This document shows, piece after piece, positions 33,514 to 43,352 of a DNA stretch of 64,000 nt (its first letter is position 1; the number at the start of each line of letters is the position of its first letter). The stretch lies in assembly GCF_026340675.1 (NCBI RefSeq), contig NZ_JAPEOX010000001.1, positions 3,844,001 through 3,908,000 of the forward strand. Direction: 5' to 3'. The notes beneath the pieces were generated by a model. That model searched no databases and was not told where the DNA came from. It worked only from the letters and a program-made list of their open reading frames with translations. The stretch comes from Streptomyces sp. NBC_01264. GTDB taxonomy: Bacteria > Actinomycetota > Actinomycetes > Streptomycetales > Streptomycetaceae. A program made the translations under genes and the position numbers.

Positions 33514-34455
33514 TCACAGCAGGTTGTAGACCTGGTAACCGCTGCCGATCTTCACCGGCTTCGCGAACGGGGCGGCAGCGCTGCCGGTCCCCGAGTAGCG
33601 GTAGAGGTCCCCGTTGGACTTCCGCGCGACCAGGTCGGTCTTGCCGTCGCCCGTCAGGTCACCCACCGACACCAGCCGGTTGTAGGTGTTCCATCCGGCA
33701 CCGATCTTCGTGCGCGGCGCGAACGGGGCCGCGTAGTTGCCGGTGCCCTTGTAGAGCCACAGCACCCCGGAGCCGTCCCGCGCCACGATGTCGGCCTTGC
33801 CGTCACCGGTCAGGTCGCCCTGCCCGGCGATCTGGGTGTACTGGCCCCAGCCGGCGCCGATCTTGATCCGCGAGGTGACCCGGCCGTCCGGGTAGGCCAG
33901 GTACTCGTAGAGCACGCCCGCCTTGTCGACACCCAGCAGATCGGCCGACGTGCCGCCGCCGAGGTTGCCCGGGGACAGCATCGTCGAACCGTAGATCTGG
34001 TACCCGGTCCCGACCTGCTTCGACTGGATCTGGCCCTGGGCGTCCTCCCAGAGGTAGCGGACCTTGCCGTCCTTGTGCACGGCCCAGAAGGCCTCGCCGA
34101 ACCCGTCCTTGTCGTTGTCCACGTCAATGAAATCGGTGAGGTACGAGTAGTCCAGGTCGACGTTGTACGGGGCCTGGAAACCACCCGTCCCGTTCGGGCC
34201 GAACAGGTCCAGCGAGAAGTTCTTCTTGTTGACCCCGTACAGCGGAAAGGTCGGCGTCTCGACCGAGGCGAGTGCCCGCGCCGTCGGCTGCCCGGCCTGG
34301 TGCGCGCCGCGCTGCGAGGCGGCGGCCTTCGCGGCCGCAGCGTCGGCCGAACCGCCGTTGGCGAACGCCGTACCGCCCGCGACGGCAGCCGCGAGCGCGA
34401 CTGCCGTACCGACGACGACGCCGCGCAGAACGGCGGAACGCTTACCGAAAGCCAT
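33514..34455 (-). CDS. Secreted FG-GAP/VCBS repeat protein
   Basis: 313 residues. The ATG at 34455 follows GGGGATACAC. A signal peptide (1-32, ending AFA-NGG) precedes an Ala-rich region and a beta-propeller-like run of FG-GAP/VCBS repeats with calcium loops: DVDNDKDGFGEAF, GDLTGDGKADIVAR and GDLTGDGKTDLVAR. Such repeats form integrin-like propellers and often accompany secreted hydrolases or adhesins; no catalytic domain is present here. Function unknown, extracellular. Confidence 0.84.
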   Translation of the reverse strand: MAFGKRSAVLRGVVVGTAVALAAAVAGGTAFANGGSADAAAAKAAASQRGAHQAGQPTARALASVETPTFPLYGVNKKNFSLDLFGPNGTGGFQAPYNVDLDYSYLTDFIDVDNDKDGFGEAFWAVHKDGKVRYLWEDAQGQIQSKQVGTGYQIYGSTMLSPGNLGGGTSADLLGVDKAGVLYEYLAYPDGRVTSRIKIGAGWGQYTQIAGQGDLTGDGKADIVARDGSGVLWLYKGTGNYAAPFAPRTKIGAGWNTYNRLVSVGDLTGDGKTDLVARKSNGDLYRYSGTGSAAAPFAKPVKIGSGYQVYNLL

Positions 34456-34789
34456 GTGTATCCCCCTGAGAATGAAACCGCGGCCCTGTTGATCACCGCC
34501 GCGGTGCCAAACCCTCTCACACGTCCGGCCCGTCCCCCGCCGGGTTTTCCGCGGTGCCGCGCCCCCGGAAAAATTCCCGTCCGCACCTACAACCCTCGCC
34601 GCCCCACGGGGGTCTGACCTGTAGCGCCCACGCGTGCCGGAGCCCTGAACGGGCCCGCGCACCGACCTTCGCCGGGCGCTGGTTCCGGCATGTCCGCCGG
34701 CCCCCGGCAGAGCGGTCCGGGAGGCCCGCGCCCCCCGTCCCCCCGCCCCGGCCGGGGATCCCTGTGACATGAACCACCACCGGCCGAAA
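34456..34789. other. 334-bp interval, no gene seen
   Basis: Carries the promoter region of the VCBS-repeat gene and the 3' flank of the guanidinium exporter. No frame has a plausible start or a recognisable product. Confidence 0.5.
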
Positions 34790-35110
34790 TCAGTGACCGG
34801 AGGTCGCCTTCAGCCCCACGACGGCGACCAGCAGCAGACAGATGAAGAAGATCCGGGCGGCGGTGACGGGCTCCCCCAGCACCGCCATACCGAGCACCGC
34901 CGCGCCGGCAGCGCCGATACCGACCCAGACGCCGTACGCGGTACCGATCGGCAGGGTCTTGGCGGCGTACGACAACAGCACCATGCTCGCCACGATGCCG
35001 GCACCCGTGAACACGCTCGGCCACAGCCGCGTGAACCCCTCGGTGAACTTCATGCCGATCGACCAGCCGACTTCGAGCAGACCGGCGAGAAGAAGCAGAA
35101 CCCAGGCCAT
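34790..35110 (-). CDS. gdx: Guanidinium exporter of the SMR family (Gdx/SugE)
   Basis: 106 residues, four helices. It matches the Gdx subgroup rather than the multidrug EmrE/QacE subgroup: AGLLEVGWSIGMKFTEGF with the proton-coupling E13, and KTLPIGTAYGVWVGIGA. It exchanges guanidinium for protons as an antiparallel dimer. The ATG at 35110 is chosen because GGAGG lies eight bases upstream; a GTG three codons earlier overlaps that box. A guanidine-III riboswitch in the 5' leader supports the substrate assignment. Confidence 0.92.
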   Translation of the reverse strand: MAWVLLLLAGLLEVGWSIGMKFTEGFTRLWPSVFTGAGIVASMVLLSYAAKTLPIGTAYGVWVGIGAAGAAVLGMAVLGEPVTAARIFFICLLLVAVVGLKATSGH

Positions 35111-35142
35111 GACGGACACCTCCGGGACGAGAGCGGAACGGG

Positions 35143-35214
35143 GTGCGTCGTCTTGTCATGCAGCCATCGGCAACAGCGCGACAGCCACCCGGTACGGCGC
35201 GTCTCGTCGGGGGT
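35143..35214 (-). promoter_or_regulatory. Guanidine-III riboswitch (ykkC-III)
   Basis: On the minus strand the leader contains CCCGACGAG, ACGCGCCGTACC, GGG and, after a roughly 30-nt variable insertion, GACAAGACGACGC. These match the conserved elements of the guanidine-III class, whose reference has GGACGAG, GTGCGCCGTACCCGG and ACAAGACGGCGC. The pseudoknot GCGCCGT/ACGACGC has one C-A mismatch. It ends 32 bases before the exporter start, next to the GGAGG site. The expected effect is translation or termination control so that free guanidine turns the exporter on. Confidence 0.8.
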
Positions 35215-35243
35215 TCCCCACCACCGTAGCAAAACCGAACGAA

Positions 35244-35273
35244 AAGGGCCGGTGACGATGGTCACCGGCCCTT
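35244..35273 (-). terminator. Terminator after the GroES-like gene
   Basis: 13-bp perfect stem AAGGGCCGGTGAC / GTCACCGGCCCTT with loop GATG, ending 15 bp after the GroES-like stop and upstream of the riboswitch. Confidence 0.8.
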
Positions 35274-35287
35274 CCCGCACTCAGGAT

Positions 35288-35632
35288 CTAGAGATAAAGC
35301 CCCGTGGAGTCCTCCGACCCCTCCAGCCGCTCTGCGGCCACGGCGTGCAGGTCCCGCTCCCGCATCAGCAGGTACGTCGCCCCGCGCACCTCGACCTCGG
35401 CCCGCTCCTCGGGGTCGTACAGCACCCGGTCCCCCGGCTCGACCGTCCGTACGTTCTGCCCGACCGCGACCACCTCGGCCCAGGCCAGCCGCTTGCCCAC
35501 GGCGGCCGTCGCCGGGATCAGGATGCCGCCGCCCGAGCGGCGCTCCCCCTCCGGCGAATCGGATTTCACGAGCACGCGGTCGTGCAGCATGCGGATGGGC
35601 AGCTTGTCGTGGGTGGTGGTGTTCTCGCTCAC
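35288..35632 (-). CDS. GroES-like co-chaperonin family protein
   Basis: 114 residues. The Cpn10 fold is recognisable in LPIRMLHDRVLVKSDSPEGERRSGGGILIPATA (with the mobile loop) and VVAVGQNVRTVEPGDRVLYDPEERAEVEVRGATYLLMRERDLHAV. It is not adjacent to groEL, so it is a second GroES paralogue. It may act with GroEL2 or have lost chaperonin function. GTG start at 35632. Confidence 0.83.
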   Translation of the reverse strand: MSENTTTHDKLPIRMLHDRVLVKSDSPEGERRSGGGILIPATAAVGKRLAWAEVVAVGQNVRTVEPGDRVLYDPEERAEVEVRGATYLLMRERDLHAVAAERLEGSEDSTGLYL

Positions 35633-35678
35633 GCCCCGAACCTACCCGCCCGCACCCACCCCGCACCCCGCCGGGTCA

Positions 35679-35996
35679 TCAGCGCTTGCGTCGCGCCGAC
35701 AGCACCAGCAGCCCCACGACACCGGCCGCCAGCAGCGCCACGGGCACGATCCGCTCGACGCGCGGGGCGCCGTCGTCGTGGCGCAGTCCGTCGCGGGCGT
35801 CGGTGACGAGACGGTTCACCGTCGCCACCGCGCGGCCGACGACGTGGTCGACGTTGCTGACCACCTTCGCCTTGGCGTCCCCGACGATCGTCTTGGGGTG
35901 CAGGCGCACCCCGATCTCGTCGAGCGCCTCGGCGAGCTGCTCGCGGCGGCGGACGATGTCCGCCTCGATCTGTGCGGGGGTCCTGGCTTCCGGCAC
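35679..35996 (-). CDS. DUF3618 membrane protein
   Basis: 105 residues. GTG 35996 is chosen because GGAGG lies seven bases upstream; an in-frame start at 36047 would add 17 unlikely residues. The DUF3618 core ARTPAQIEADIVRRREQLAEALDEIGVRLHPKTIVGDAKAKV is followed by a C-terminal helix (PVALLAAGVVGLLVLSARRKR). The helical N-terminal part with one membrane anchor is common in actinobacteria; function unknown. Divergent from the peroxiredoxin. Confidence 0.8.
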   Translation of the reverse strand: MPEARTPAQIEADIVRRREQLAEALDEIGVRLHPKTIVGDAKAKVVSNVDHVVGRAVATVNRLVTDARDGLRHDDGAPRVERIVPVALLAAGVVGLLVLSARRKR

Positions 35997-36111
35997 CGCG
36001 CTGCCTCCGTCGTCGTGGTCGGTCCCATGGCGGGCGTAGCCCACCATGAACAGTCAGTCAGCAGCTTAGTCTCGACACCGTACCGATCCCCTCTTGAGGA
36101 GACTGTTGAGC

Positions 36112-36579
36112 ATGAGCGAGCGACTTGAGCCGGGCGACATCGCCCCCGCCTTCACCCTGCCCGACGCGGACGGCAACGCGATCTCGCTCGCCGACCACAA
36201 GGGCCGCAAGGTCATCGTCTACTTCTACCCGGCCGCGCTGACGCCGGGCTGCACGAAGCAGGCCTGCGACTTCACGGACAACCTGGCGGTCCTGGCCACG
36301 GCCGACTACGACGTCATCGGCGTCTCGCCCGACAAGCCGGAGAAGCTGGCGAAGTTCCGCGAGCAGGAACACCTGAAGGTCACCCTGGTCGGCGACCCCT
36401 CGAAGGAGGTCCTGACGGCGTACGGGGCGTTCGGCGAGAAGAAGCTGTACGGCAAGACCGTCACCGGGGTCATCCGCTCCACGGTGATCGTCGACGAGGA
36501 GGGCAAGGTCGAACGCGCCCTCTACAACGTCAAGGCCACGGGCCACGTAGCCAAGATCATCAAGGACCTGGGCATCTGA
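36112..36579 (+). CDS. bcp: Thioredoxin-dependent thiol peroxidase (BCP/PrxQ peroxiredoxin)
   Basis: 155 residues, reducing peroxides in the cytosol. The peroxidatic Cys is in YPAALTPGCTKQACDFTD with the resolving Cys five residues on (C-x4-C), the hallmark of the BCP subgroup. DYDVIGVSPDKPEKLAKFREQEHL follows. The ATG at 36112 has GAGGAG upstream. Monocistronic by context. Confidence 0.93.
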   Translation: MSERLEPGDIAPAFTLPDADGNAISLADHKGRKVIVYFYPAALTPGCTKQACDFTDNLAVLATADYDVIGVSPDKPEKLAKFREQEHLKVTLVGDPSKEVLTAYGAFGEKKLYGKTVTGVIRSTVIVDEEGKVERALYNVKATGHVAKIIKDLGI

Positions 36580-36720
36580 CCCCGCCCCCTCCTCCCGGAC
36601 CGGCCCGCACCCACCCGGTGCGGGCCGCTCTGCTTGCCGGACGAATCCAGCCGTAACCGTCCGACTATCGGTCCGTTACTCCGTACGAGGGCCGCACGCG
36701 CGGCCGACACGGAGGGGACC

Positions 36721-37609
36721 ATGGCCGACCCGTACGACCGAGGCACACTGACCGCTGCCGTCGCCGACTCCAAGGACTGGGCCGACCTCATGCGGCGACT
36801 CCACCTCAAGGAGAGCGGCGGGCGGCGGCGCACGCTCCAGCAGAAAGTCGCCCTCTTCGGGATCGACAGCAGCCACTTCACGAAGCGCAGCCCGTGGCGC
36901 AAGTACCCGGACGAGGCGATAGCGGCGGCCGCCGAGTCATCCGGCACGCCGCGCGAGGTGGCCCTCAAGCTCGGCATACGCCCTGCCACCGGAGCCCTGT
37001 CGCACATCGTCCGGCGCATGACGGCAGCGGGCATCGACACGAGCCACTTCACAGGCATGCGGCGCGAGGTGACCGAACCGCCGTTCACCTCAACCGAGCT
37101 CTCCGAAGCAGCAGCCTGCGCCGACAGCATCCGCGGTACGGCTCGCGCACTGGGCATGGCCGACGACAGCCGGTCCCGATCCGCTCTCGGGAGAATGCTC
37201 CGGACCTACGGCATCGACACCACACACTTCCGCAACTCCCGGCTGACCATTGCCGAGGAACAAGCGGCGCCCCTGGGCATCCGGCGCAGCGGTGACACCG
37301 AGAGCCGTCACACCCGACACCCTCAAGGTCCTCCCAGAGGGGTCCGCCCGGCTGAACCGACCCCGCCTCCACCGCGCACTCCAGGAGGTCGGAGTTCCAT
37401 GCACCTGCGCGACCTGCGGGAACCCCGGCGAATGGCTAGGGCGTCCGATCACGCTCCACATCGACCACATCAACGGGGACTGGCGCGACAACCGGCGCGT
37501 AAACCTCCGCTACCTGCGCCCCAACTGCCATGCGCTGACCGACACCTGGTGCCGCGGGGGCCGCGGTCGCAATGGTGTCGCCCGCCAGAGCCGGGCAGTC
37601 GTACACTAG
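36721..37609 (+). pseudogene. HNH endonuclease, split by a frameshift
   Basis: The first frame (from ATG 36721) carries three helical repeats each ending GID(S/T)(S/T)HF, the DNA-binding part of a common streptomycete HNH family. The catalytic half lies one frame on: CTCATCGNPGEWLGRPITLHIDHINGDWRDNRRVNLRYLRPNCH, with two CxxC-type zinc pairs and the DHINGD-N-x(8)-N-H active site, ending at 37609. The switch must occur between about 37253 and 37300. Neither half alone is a full enzyme: the first frame turns Pro/Arg-rich after the switch, and the second has no start of its own. It is either a frameshifted pseudogene, a sequencing error, or programmed slippage. It ends 43 bp before tRNA-Leu. Confidence 0.78.
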
Positions 37610-37651
37610 CCGCAGCCGGCCAAGCCCGATGTCCGAATTGACCGGTTAGTC

Positions 37652-37735
37652 GCGGTCGTGGTGGAATTGGCCTACACGCAACTTTTAGGTAGTTGTGGGA
37701 GAAATCCCTTGAGGGTTCGAGTCCCTCCGACCGCA
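37652..37735 (+). tRNA. tRNA-Leu (anticodon TAG)
   Basis: 84 nt with the long variable arm of class II tRNAs (GGGA-GAAA-TCCC). Acceptor GCGGTCG pairs with CGACCGC. The anticodon stem CAACT/AGTTG encloses TTTAGGT, giving anticodon TAG (37686-37688), which reads CUA/CUG-type leucine codons. It is not the bldA tRNA, whose anticodon is TAA. CCA is not encoded. Confidence 0.94.
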
Positions 37736-37742
37736 CGTACAC

Positions 37743-37777
37743 GAAGGCCCCCCTGCGCAGCCGCGTAGGGGGCCTTC
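37743..37777. terminator. Terminator after tRNA-Leu
   Basis: 10-bp stem GAAGGCCCCC / GGGGGCCTTC with a 15-nt loop, 7 bp after the tRNA. It also sits 18 bp beyond the 3' end of the convergent rdgB gene. Confidence 0.8.
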
Positions 37778-37795
37778 GGCGTTGTCCGGGGCGCG

Positions 37796-38413
37796 TCAGC
37801 CCAACAGCTCCCGCACCGCCGGGACCAGGGCTCGGAAGGCCTGGCCTCGGTGGGAGATGGCGTTCTTTTCCGCCGCCGTGAGTTCCGCGCAGGTTCGGGA
37901 CTCGCCGAGGGGCTGGAGGATCGGGTCGTAGCCGAAGCCGCCCGTGCCCGCCGGGGTGTGGCGCAGGGTGCCCAGGAGGCGGCCCTCGACCACGCGTTCC
38001 GTGCCGTCGGGGAGGGCGAGGGCGGCCGCGCAGAAGAAGTGGGCTCCGCGGTGGGGGGAGTCGATGTCACCGAGTTGGGCCAGGAGGAGCGCGAGGTTCG
38101 CGGCGTCGTCGCCGTGGGCGCCGGCCCAGCGGGCCGAGAAGATGCCCGGGGCGCCGTTGAGGACGTCCACGCAAAGGCCCGAGTCGTCCGCGACGGCCGG
38201 CAGGCCGGTGGCCTGGGCCAGGGCGTGCGCCTTGAGGAGGGCGTTCTCGGCGAAGGTGACGCCGGTCTCCTTGGCGTCCGGGATCTCCGGGTACGCGTCC
38301 GCGCCGACCAGCTCGAGCGGCAGGCCGGCGGCGGACAGGATGTCGTGGAGCTCCGTGACCTTGCCCGCGTTGCGCGTGGCGAGGATCAGGCGGCTGGGCT
38401 GCGTGGAGGTCAT
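37796..38413 (-). CDS. rdgB: RdgB/HAM1-family non-canonical purine NTP pyrophosphatase
   Basis: 205 residues. It removes ITP/XTP/dITP from the nucleotide pool. The family core is clear: LILATRNAGKVTELHDIL, VADDSGLCVDVLNGAPGIFSARWAG, GGFGYDPIL and KNAISHRGQAFRAL. It lies close to rph on the same strand, as in mycobacteria, with a small lipoprotein gene between. Confidence 0.93.
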   Translation of the reverse strand: MTSTQPSRLILATRNAGKVTELHDILSAAGLPLELVGADAYPEIPDAKETGVTFAENALLKAHALAQATGLPAVADDSGLCVDVLNGAPGIFSARWAGAHGDDAANLALLLAQLGDIDSPHRGAHFFCAAALALPDGTERVVEGRLLGTLRHTPAGTGGFGYDPILQPLGESRTCAELTAAEKNAISHRGQAFRALVPAVRELLG

Positions 38414-38456
38414 GCAGCCATTATCCGGGCCGCCCGCCGGCCTCCGGGACGCGGGC

Positions 38457-38843
38457 TCAGCCCGGGGTGCAGACCTTCGAGATCTCCTTGGCCGCGTCCG
38501 CGACCGGGGTGACGTCGGGGGTCGTGGTGCCGCTCTCGATGGAGGTGCGGACGTTCTGGACGGCCGTGTTCATCGAGGAGATGGCCTTGCTCAGGTCGGC
38601 GTTGTCCGTCTGGTCGCCGACCTTCTTCAGGTTGGCCTCGATCGCGTTGAGCGCGTTCTGCGCGTCCTGCGGGCTGTTGCCGGCCTGCGAGACCGCCTGC
38701 TGGAGGTCGTTGGCGCCGTCCGTGATCGCGACCGCCGTGCTCGCGCAGTCCATCGCGGTGGAGATCGCGTCGCAGGAGGTGATCGCGGGTATGGCGAGCG
38801 CTGCCGTCAGGGCGACGGCTGCCAGGCGGTACTTCGGCTTCAC
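38457..38843 (-). CDS. Small lipoprotein, unknown function
   Basis: 128 residues. A short signal peptide with lipobox (AIPAITSCDA, Cys24) precedes an entirely helical, Gln/Asn/Ala-rich body (DLQQAVSQAGNSPQDAQNALNAIEANLKKVGDQ) and a C-terminal cysteine. The GTG at 38843 lies behind a GGGGG stretch. No family recognised; similar helical lipoproteins occur across Streptomyces. Located between rph and rdgB, in the same direction. Confidence 0.75.
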   Translation of the reverse strand: MKPKYRLAAVALTAALAIPAITSCDAISTAMDCASTAVAITDGANDLQQAVSQAGNSPQDAQNALNAIEANLKKVGDQTDNADLSKAISSMNTAVQNVRTSIESGTTTPDVTPVADAAKEISKVCTPG

Positions 38844-38968
38844 TTCGGCCCCCAGGAGGATGGTGTGCGTGCGAACGTGCGGGTACGTGGACGGGCGCAC
38901 GGCTTCGACGCCGTGCACCCGTACCCCGAGAGACGCGCGGACGGGCCGCGCGGTTGCCGCAGCCTGCG

Positions 38969-39700
38969 CTAGAGCGTGAGCTCCAGGGCGGAGAGCTGGA
39001 GGGCTTCCAGGTCGGCGCAGCCGCCCGCGGCCAGGTCGAGGAGGGCGTTGAGTTCCTTGCGGTCGAAGGGCTCGCCCTCGGCCGTGCCCTGGACCTCGAC
39101 GAAGCGGCCGTCGCCGGTGCAGACCACGTTCATGTCGGTCTCCGCGCGCACGTCCTCCTCGTAGCAGAGGTCGAGGAGCGGGACGCCGTCGACGATGCCG
39201 ACGCTGACGGCGGCGACGGTGCCGGTCAGGGGCTTGCGGCCGGCCTTGATGAGCTTCTTGCCCTGGCCCCAGGCGATGGCGTCGGCCAGGGCCACGTAGG
39301 CGCCGGTGATGGCCGCGGTACGGGTGCCGCCGTCGGCCTGGAGGACGTCGCAGTCCAGGACGATGGTGTTCTCGCCGAGGGCCTTGTAGTCGATGACGGC
39401 GCGCAGCGAGCGGCCGATCAGGCGGGAGATCTCGTGGGTGCGCCCGCCGATCTTGCCGCGTACGGATTCGCGGTCGCCGCGGGTGTTCGTGGCGCGGGGC
39501 AGCATCGAGTACTCGGAGGTGACCCAGCCTTCGCCGCTGCCCTTGCGCCAGCGCGGGACGCCTTCGCTGAAGGAGGCGGTGCAGAAGACCTTGGTGTCTC
39601 CGAAGGAGACGAGGACGGAGCCCTCTGCGTGCTTGCTCCATCCGCGTTCGATGGTGACCGGGCGGAGCTGTTCGGGCGTACGGCCGTCGATGCGAGACAT
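38969..39700 (-). CDS. rph: Ribonuclease PH
   Basis: 243 residues. Phosphorolytic 3' trimming of tRNA precursors. Family motifs: [67 protein letters not shown] and [16 protein letters not shown]. Full length. ATG start at 39700. It is first in a minus-strand group with the lipoprotein and rdgB. Confidence 0.95.
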   Translation of the reverse strand: MSRIDGRTPEQLRPVTIERGWSKHAEGSVLVSFGDTKVFCTASFSEGVPRWRKGSGEGWVTSEYSMLPRATNTRGDRESVRGKIGGRTHEISRLIGRSLRAVIDYKALGENTIVLDCDVLQADGGTRTAAITGAYVALADAIAWGQGKKLIKAGRKPLTGTVAAVSVGIVDGVPLLDLCYEEDVRAETDMNVVCTGDGRFVEVQGTAEGEPFDRKELNALLDLAAGGCADLEALQLSALELTL

Positions 39701-39844
39701 GGCACCGAGCCTAGCCGGTGCGGGCCCTGGCCCGTGTCGCTGCGAGAAGACCCCGTCCGGGTGCGTCCGGTCGGGGTCCTGTCGTACGTACGGGTGCGCG
39801 CGGGGGCGCGTGTACGGGTGTGCGTGCGAGCCGGTGGGCTCAGC

Positions 39845-40078
39845 TCACATCATGTCTTCGATGTCGGCGGCGATCGGGTCGGCGTCGGTGCCGATGACGA
39901 CCTGGATCGCGGTGCCCATCTTGACGACGCCGTGGGCGCCGGCGGCCTTCAGCGCGGCCTCGTCGACCTTGCTCGGGTCGATGACCTCGGTGCGCAGGCG
40001 GGTGATGCAGCCCTCGACCTCTTCGATGTTCTCGATGCCGCCGAGCCCGGCGACGATCTTCTCAGCCTTGGTGGCCAT
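39845..40078 (-). CDS. nagF: PTS EIIB component, N-acetylglucosamine type
   Basis: 77 residues, a stand-alone EIIB. The phosphocysteine is C24 in EEVEGCITRLRTEV; GVVKMGTAIQVVIGTDADPIAADIE completes the fold. It receives phosphate from EIIA (Crr) and passes it to the sugar in the EIIC channel. The ATG at 40078 follows AGGGAGAAACAC. It is divergent from the EIIC gene, with a dre site in between, as in the S. coelicolor nagF-nagE region from memory. Confidence 0.9.
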   Translation of the reverse strand: MATKAEKIVAGLGGIENIEEVEGCITRLRTEVIDPSKVDEAALKAAGAHGVVKMGTAIQVVIGTDADPIAADIEDMM

Positions 40079-40291
40079 GTGTTTCTCCCTGAGTTCTACG
40101 AAGAACGAGTCCGACTGACATCCGGCGCCGGCGCGTGTACGCCTGTCGCCCGACCGACCAACCAGGGCGGTCCGCTTCGTCACGGTAGCCCACGATTGGC
40201 CCAGCTACGAGGGCACGTGCCCTATATCTGCCGAATGATGATGATCAGCACCAACCTGCCCTCAGGGCGGGTGAAATGCGACAGCAACACA

Positions 40292-40307
40292 AGTGGTCTA
40301 CACCAGT
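40292..40307. promoter_or_regulatory. DasR operator (dre) in nagF / EIIC intergenic region
   Basis: AGTGGTCTACACCAGT, a near-perfect match to the DasR consensus A(G/C)TGGTCTAGACCA(C/G)T. It sits between divergent nagF and the first EIIC gene and can repress both. DasR releases in the presence of glucosamine-6-phosphate. Confidence 0.85.
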
Positions 40308-40358
40308 GTGCCGCAAGTGTCGCGACTGCCAAAAACGGGCCGGTCAGGGAGGACGCGG

Positions 40359-41660
40359 ATGAGCGCGAGCAGCGCCGCAGCAGTGCCACAGCAGAAGTGG
40401 TGGAACGGCTTGTTCCAAGGGCTCCAGAAGATGGGTCGGAGCCTCCAGCTGCCGATCGCCGTGCTGCCGGCGGCGGGCATCCTGAACCGGTTCGGGCAGG
40501 ACGACGTGTTCGGCAAGGACGGCCTGGGCTGGACGAACGTCGCCAAGGTCATGGCGGCCGCCGGCGGCGCCCTGCTCAACGCGGACATCGGCCTGCCGCT
40601 GCTCTTCTGCATCGGCGTCGCGATCGGCCTGGCCAAGAAGGCGGACGGCTCCACCGCCCTCGCGGCGGTGGTCGGGTTCCTCGTCTACCGGGGCGTGCTG
40701 CACGCCTTTCCCAAGTCCTGCCCGGAGGGGACCAGGGACATCCAGGGCGCCTGCCTGGGGGCGGGCGACGCCTTCAGCGAGTACACCTACCAGAACCCGG
40801 GGGTGTTCGGCGGCATCGTGATGGGCTGGCTGGCCGCCTGGTTCTGGATGCGCTACCACCGGGTCAAGCTGGTCGACTGGCTCGGCTTCTTCAACGGCCG
40901 CCGGCTGGTCCCGATCATCATGACCTTCGTGGCGATCGCGTTCGCCGTGATCTGCCTGTGGATCTGGCCGCCGATCGGCGACGCACTGGAGAGCTTCTCG
41001 GACTGGCTGGTGGGTCTGGGGTCGGTGGGCGCCGGCATCTTCGGACTCGCGAACCGCGCGCTGCTGGTGATCGGCCTGCACCAGTTCCTGAACGTGCCGG
41101 TGTGGTTCCAGTTCGGCAGCTACACCAAGCCGGACGGGCAGACGGTCCACGGTGACATCCCGATGTTCCTGGCGGGCGACCCGAACGCCGGCCAGTTCCT
41201 CACCGGCTTCTTCCCGATCATGATGTTCGCGCTGCCCGCGGCGGCGCTGGCCATCACGCACTGCGCGAAGCCTGAGCGGCGCAAGGAGGTCGGCGGCCTG
41301 ATGCTGTCGGTCGGCCTGACCTCGTTCGTCACCGGCATCACCGAGCCGCTGGAGTACTCGTTCCTCTTCCTGGCCCCGGCGCTGTACGCGGTCCACGCGG
41401 TGCTGACCGGTGTGTCCATGGCGGTGACCTGGGCGTTCGGGGTGAAGGACGGCTTCACCTTCTCCGCGGGCCTGATCGACTACGCCATCAACTGGGGTCT
41501 GGCGACCAAGCCCTGGATGATCATTCCGATCGGCCTCTGCTTCGCGGTCGTCTACTACGCCGTCTTCCGCTTCGCGATCACCAAGTGGGACATCAAGACC
41601 CCCGGGCGGGAGTCCGACGAGGACATCGCGGCGATGGAGGGGGAGAACACGAAGGCATGA
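40359..41660 (+). CDS. nagE1: PTS EIIC component, N-acetylglucosamine/glucose family
   Basis: 433 residues, about ten membrane helices. Typical EIIC glucose-family segments: RSLQLPIAVLPAAGILNRFG, LLFCIGVAIGLAKKADGSTALAAVVGF, NPGVFGGIVMG and FVTGITEPLEYSFLFLAP. The ATG at 40359 has GGGAGGA upstream. It carries no fused EIIB; the EIIB is the divergent nagF. The second EIIC gene is a close paralogue. In S. coelicolor the NagE2-type protein is the main GlcNAc carrier and the role of the NagE1-type protein is less clear. The symbol is by position and paralogy, so moderately certain. Confidence 0.88.
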   Translation: MSASSAAAVPQQKWWNGLFQGLQKMGRSLQLPIAVLPAAGILNRFGQDDVFGKDGLGWTNVAKVMAAAGGALLNADIGLPLLFCIGVAIGLAKKADGSTALAAVVGFLVYRGVLHAFPKSCPEGTRDIQGACLGAGDAFSEYTYQNPGVFGGIVMGWLAAWFWMRYHRVKLVDWLGFFNGRRLVPIIMTFVAIAFAVICLWIWPPIGDALESFSDWLVGLGSVGAGIFGLANRALLVIGLHQFLNVPVWFQFGSYTKPDGQTVHGDIPMFLAGDPNAGQFLTGFFPIMMFALPAAALAITHCAKPERRKEVGGLMLSVGLTSFVTGITEPLEYSFLFLAPALYAVHAVLTGVSMAVTWAFGVKDGFTFSAGLIDYAINWGLATKPWMIIPIGLCFAVVYYAVFRFAITKWDIKTPGRESDEDIAAMEGENTKA

Positions 41661-41833
41661 GCCGCGCAGGGACTTCCGGCCCGTGCGAGCCGCGGGCGGC
41701 GCAGGGTCCGAAGCACCCCCCGAACCGCACCGAAGTACCCGCCCGGCCGCGCCGACGGCCTCCTCCCGCGAGTCACCGAACGGCCTGTCCCGCGGTGCCG
41801 TAAGTCCTGGTCAGGACAGAGAAATACGAGACG

Positions 41834-41867
41834 AAGGCCTCCGGACCCACAGGGTCCGGAGGCCTTT
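41834..41867 (+). terminator. Terminator between the two EIIC genes
   Basis: 15-bp perfect stem AAGGCCTCCGGACCC / GGGTCCGGAGGCCTT, loop ACA, followed by T. It separates the transcription units of the two EIIC genes. Confidence 0.88.
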
Positions 41868-41938
41868 GCCGTGTATGCCCCAGTGTGTCTTCCACCACGG
41901 AATTGGTGGGTTCCTTACGCGGACCTCACCGTGCTACA

Positions 41939-41971
41939 ACTGGTCTACACCACTGAGTGGTGTAGACCACG
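41939..41971. promoter_or_regulatory. Tandem DasR operators (double dre) forming a 33-bp palindrome
   Basis: Two dre sites, ACTGGTCTACACCACT and AGTGGTGTAGACCACG, are separated by one G. The second is almost the reverse complement of the first, so the pair makes a 33-bp inverted repeat. It lies 98 bp before the second EIIC start, and is the only control region seen for that gene. Confidence 0.85.
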
Positions 41972-42068
41972 TAGGCCTTTCGGCCCGGGGTCCTCCCCTT
42001 TCCTGAGACGCCGCCATCCCCCCTTTTGCCAAGTCCCCAGGCAGCGTCTTGTCCACTGGAGGAAGTTG

Positions 42069-43334
<1,266 letters not shown>

Positions 43335-43352
43335 GTCTCCCGCCCCACACCA

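Noticed and set aside
37652..37735. The bldA tRNA
   Set aside because: The anticodon is TAG, not TAA; bldA reads UUA.
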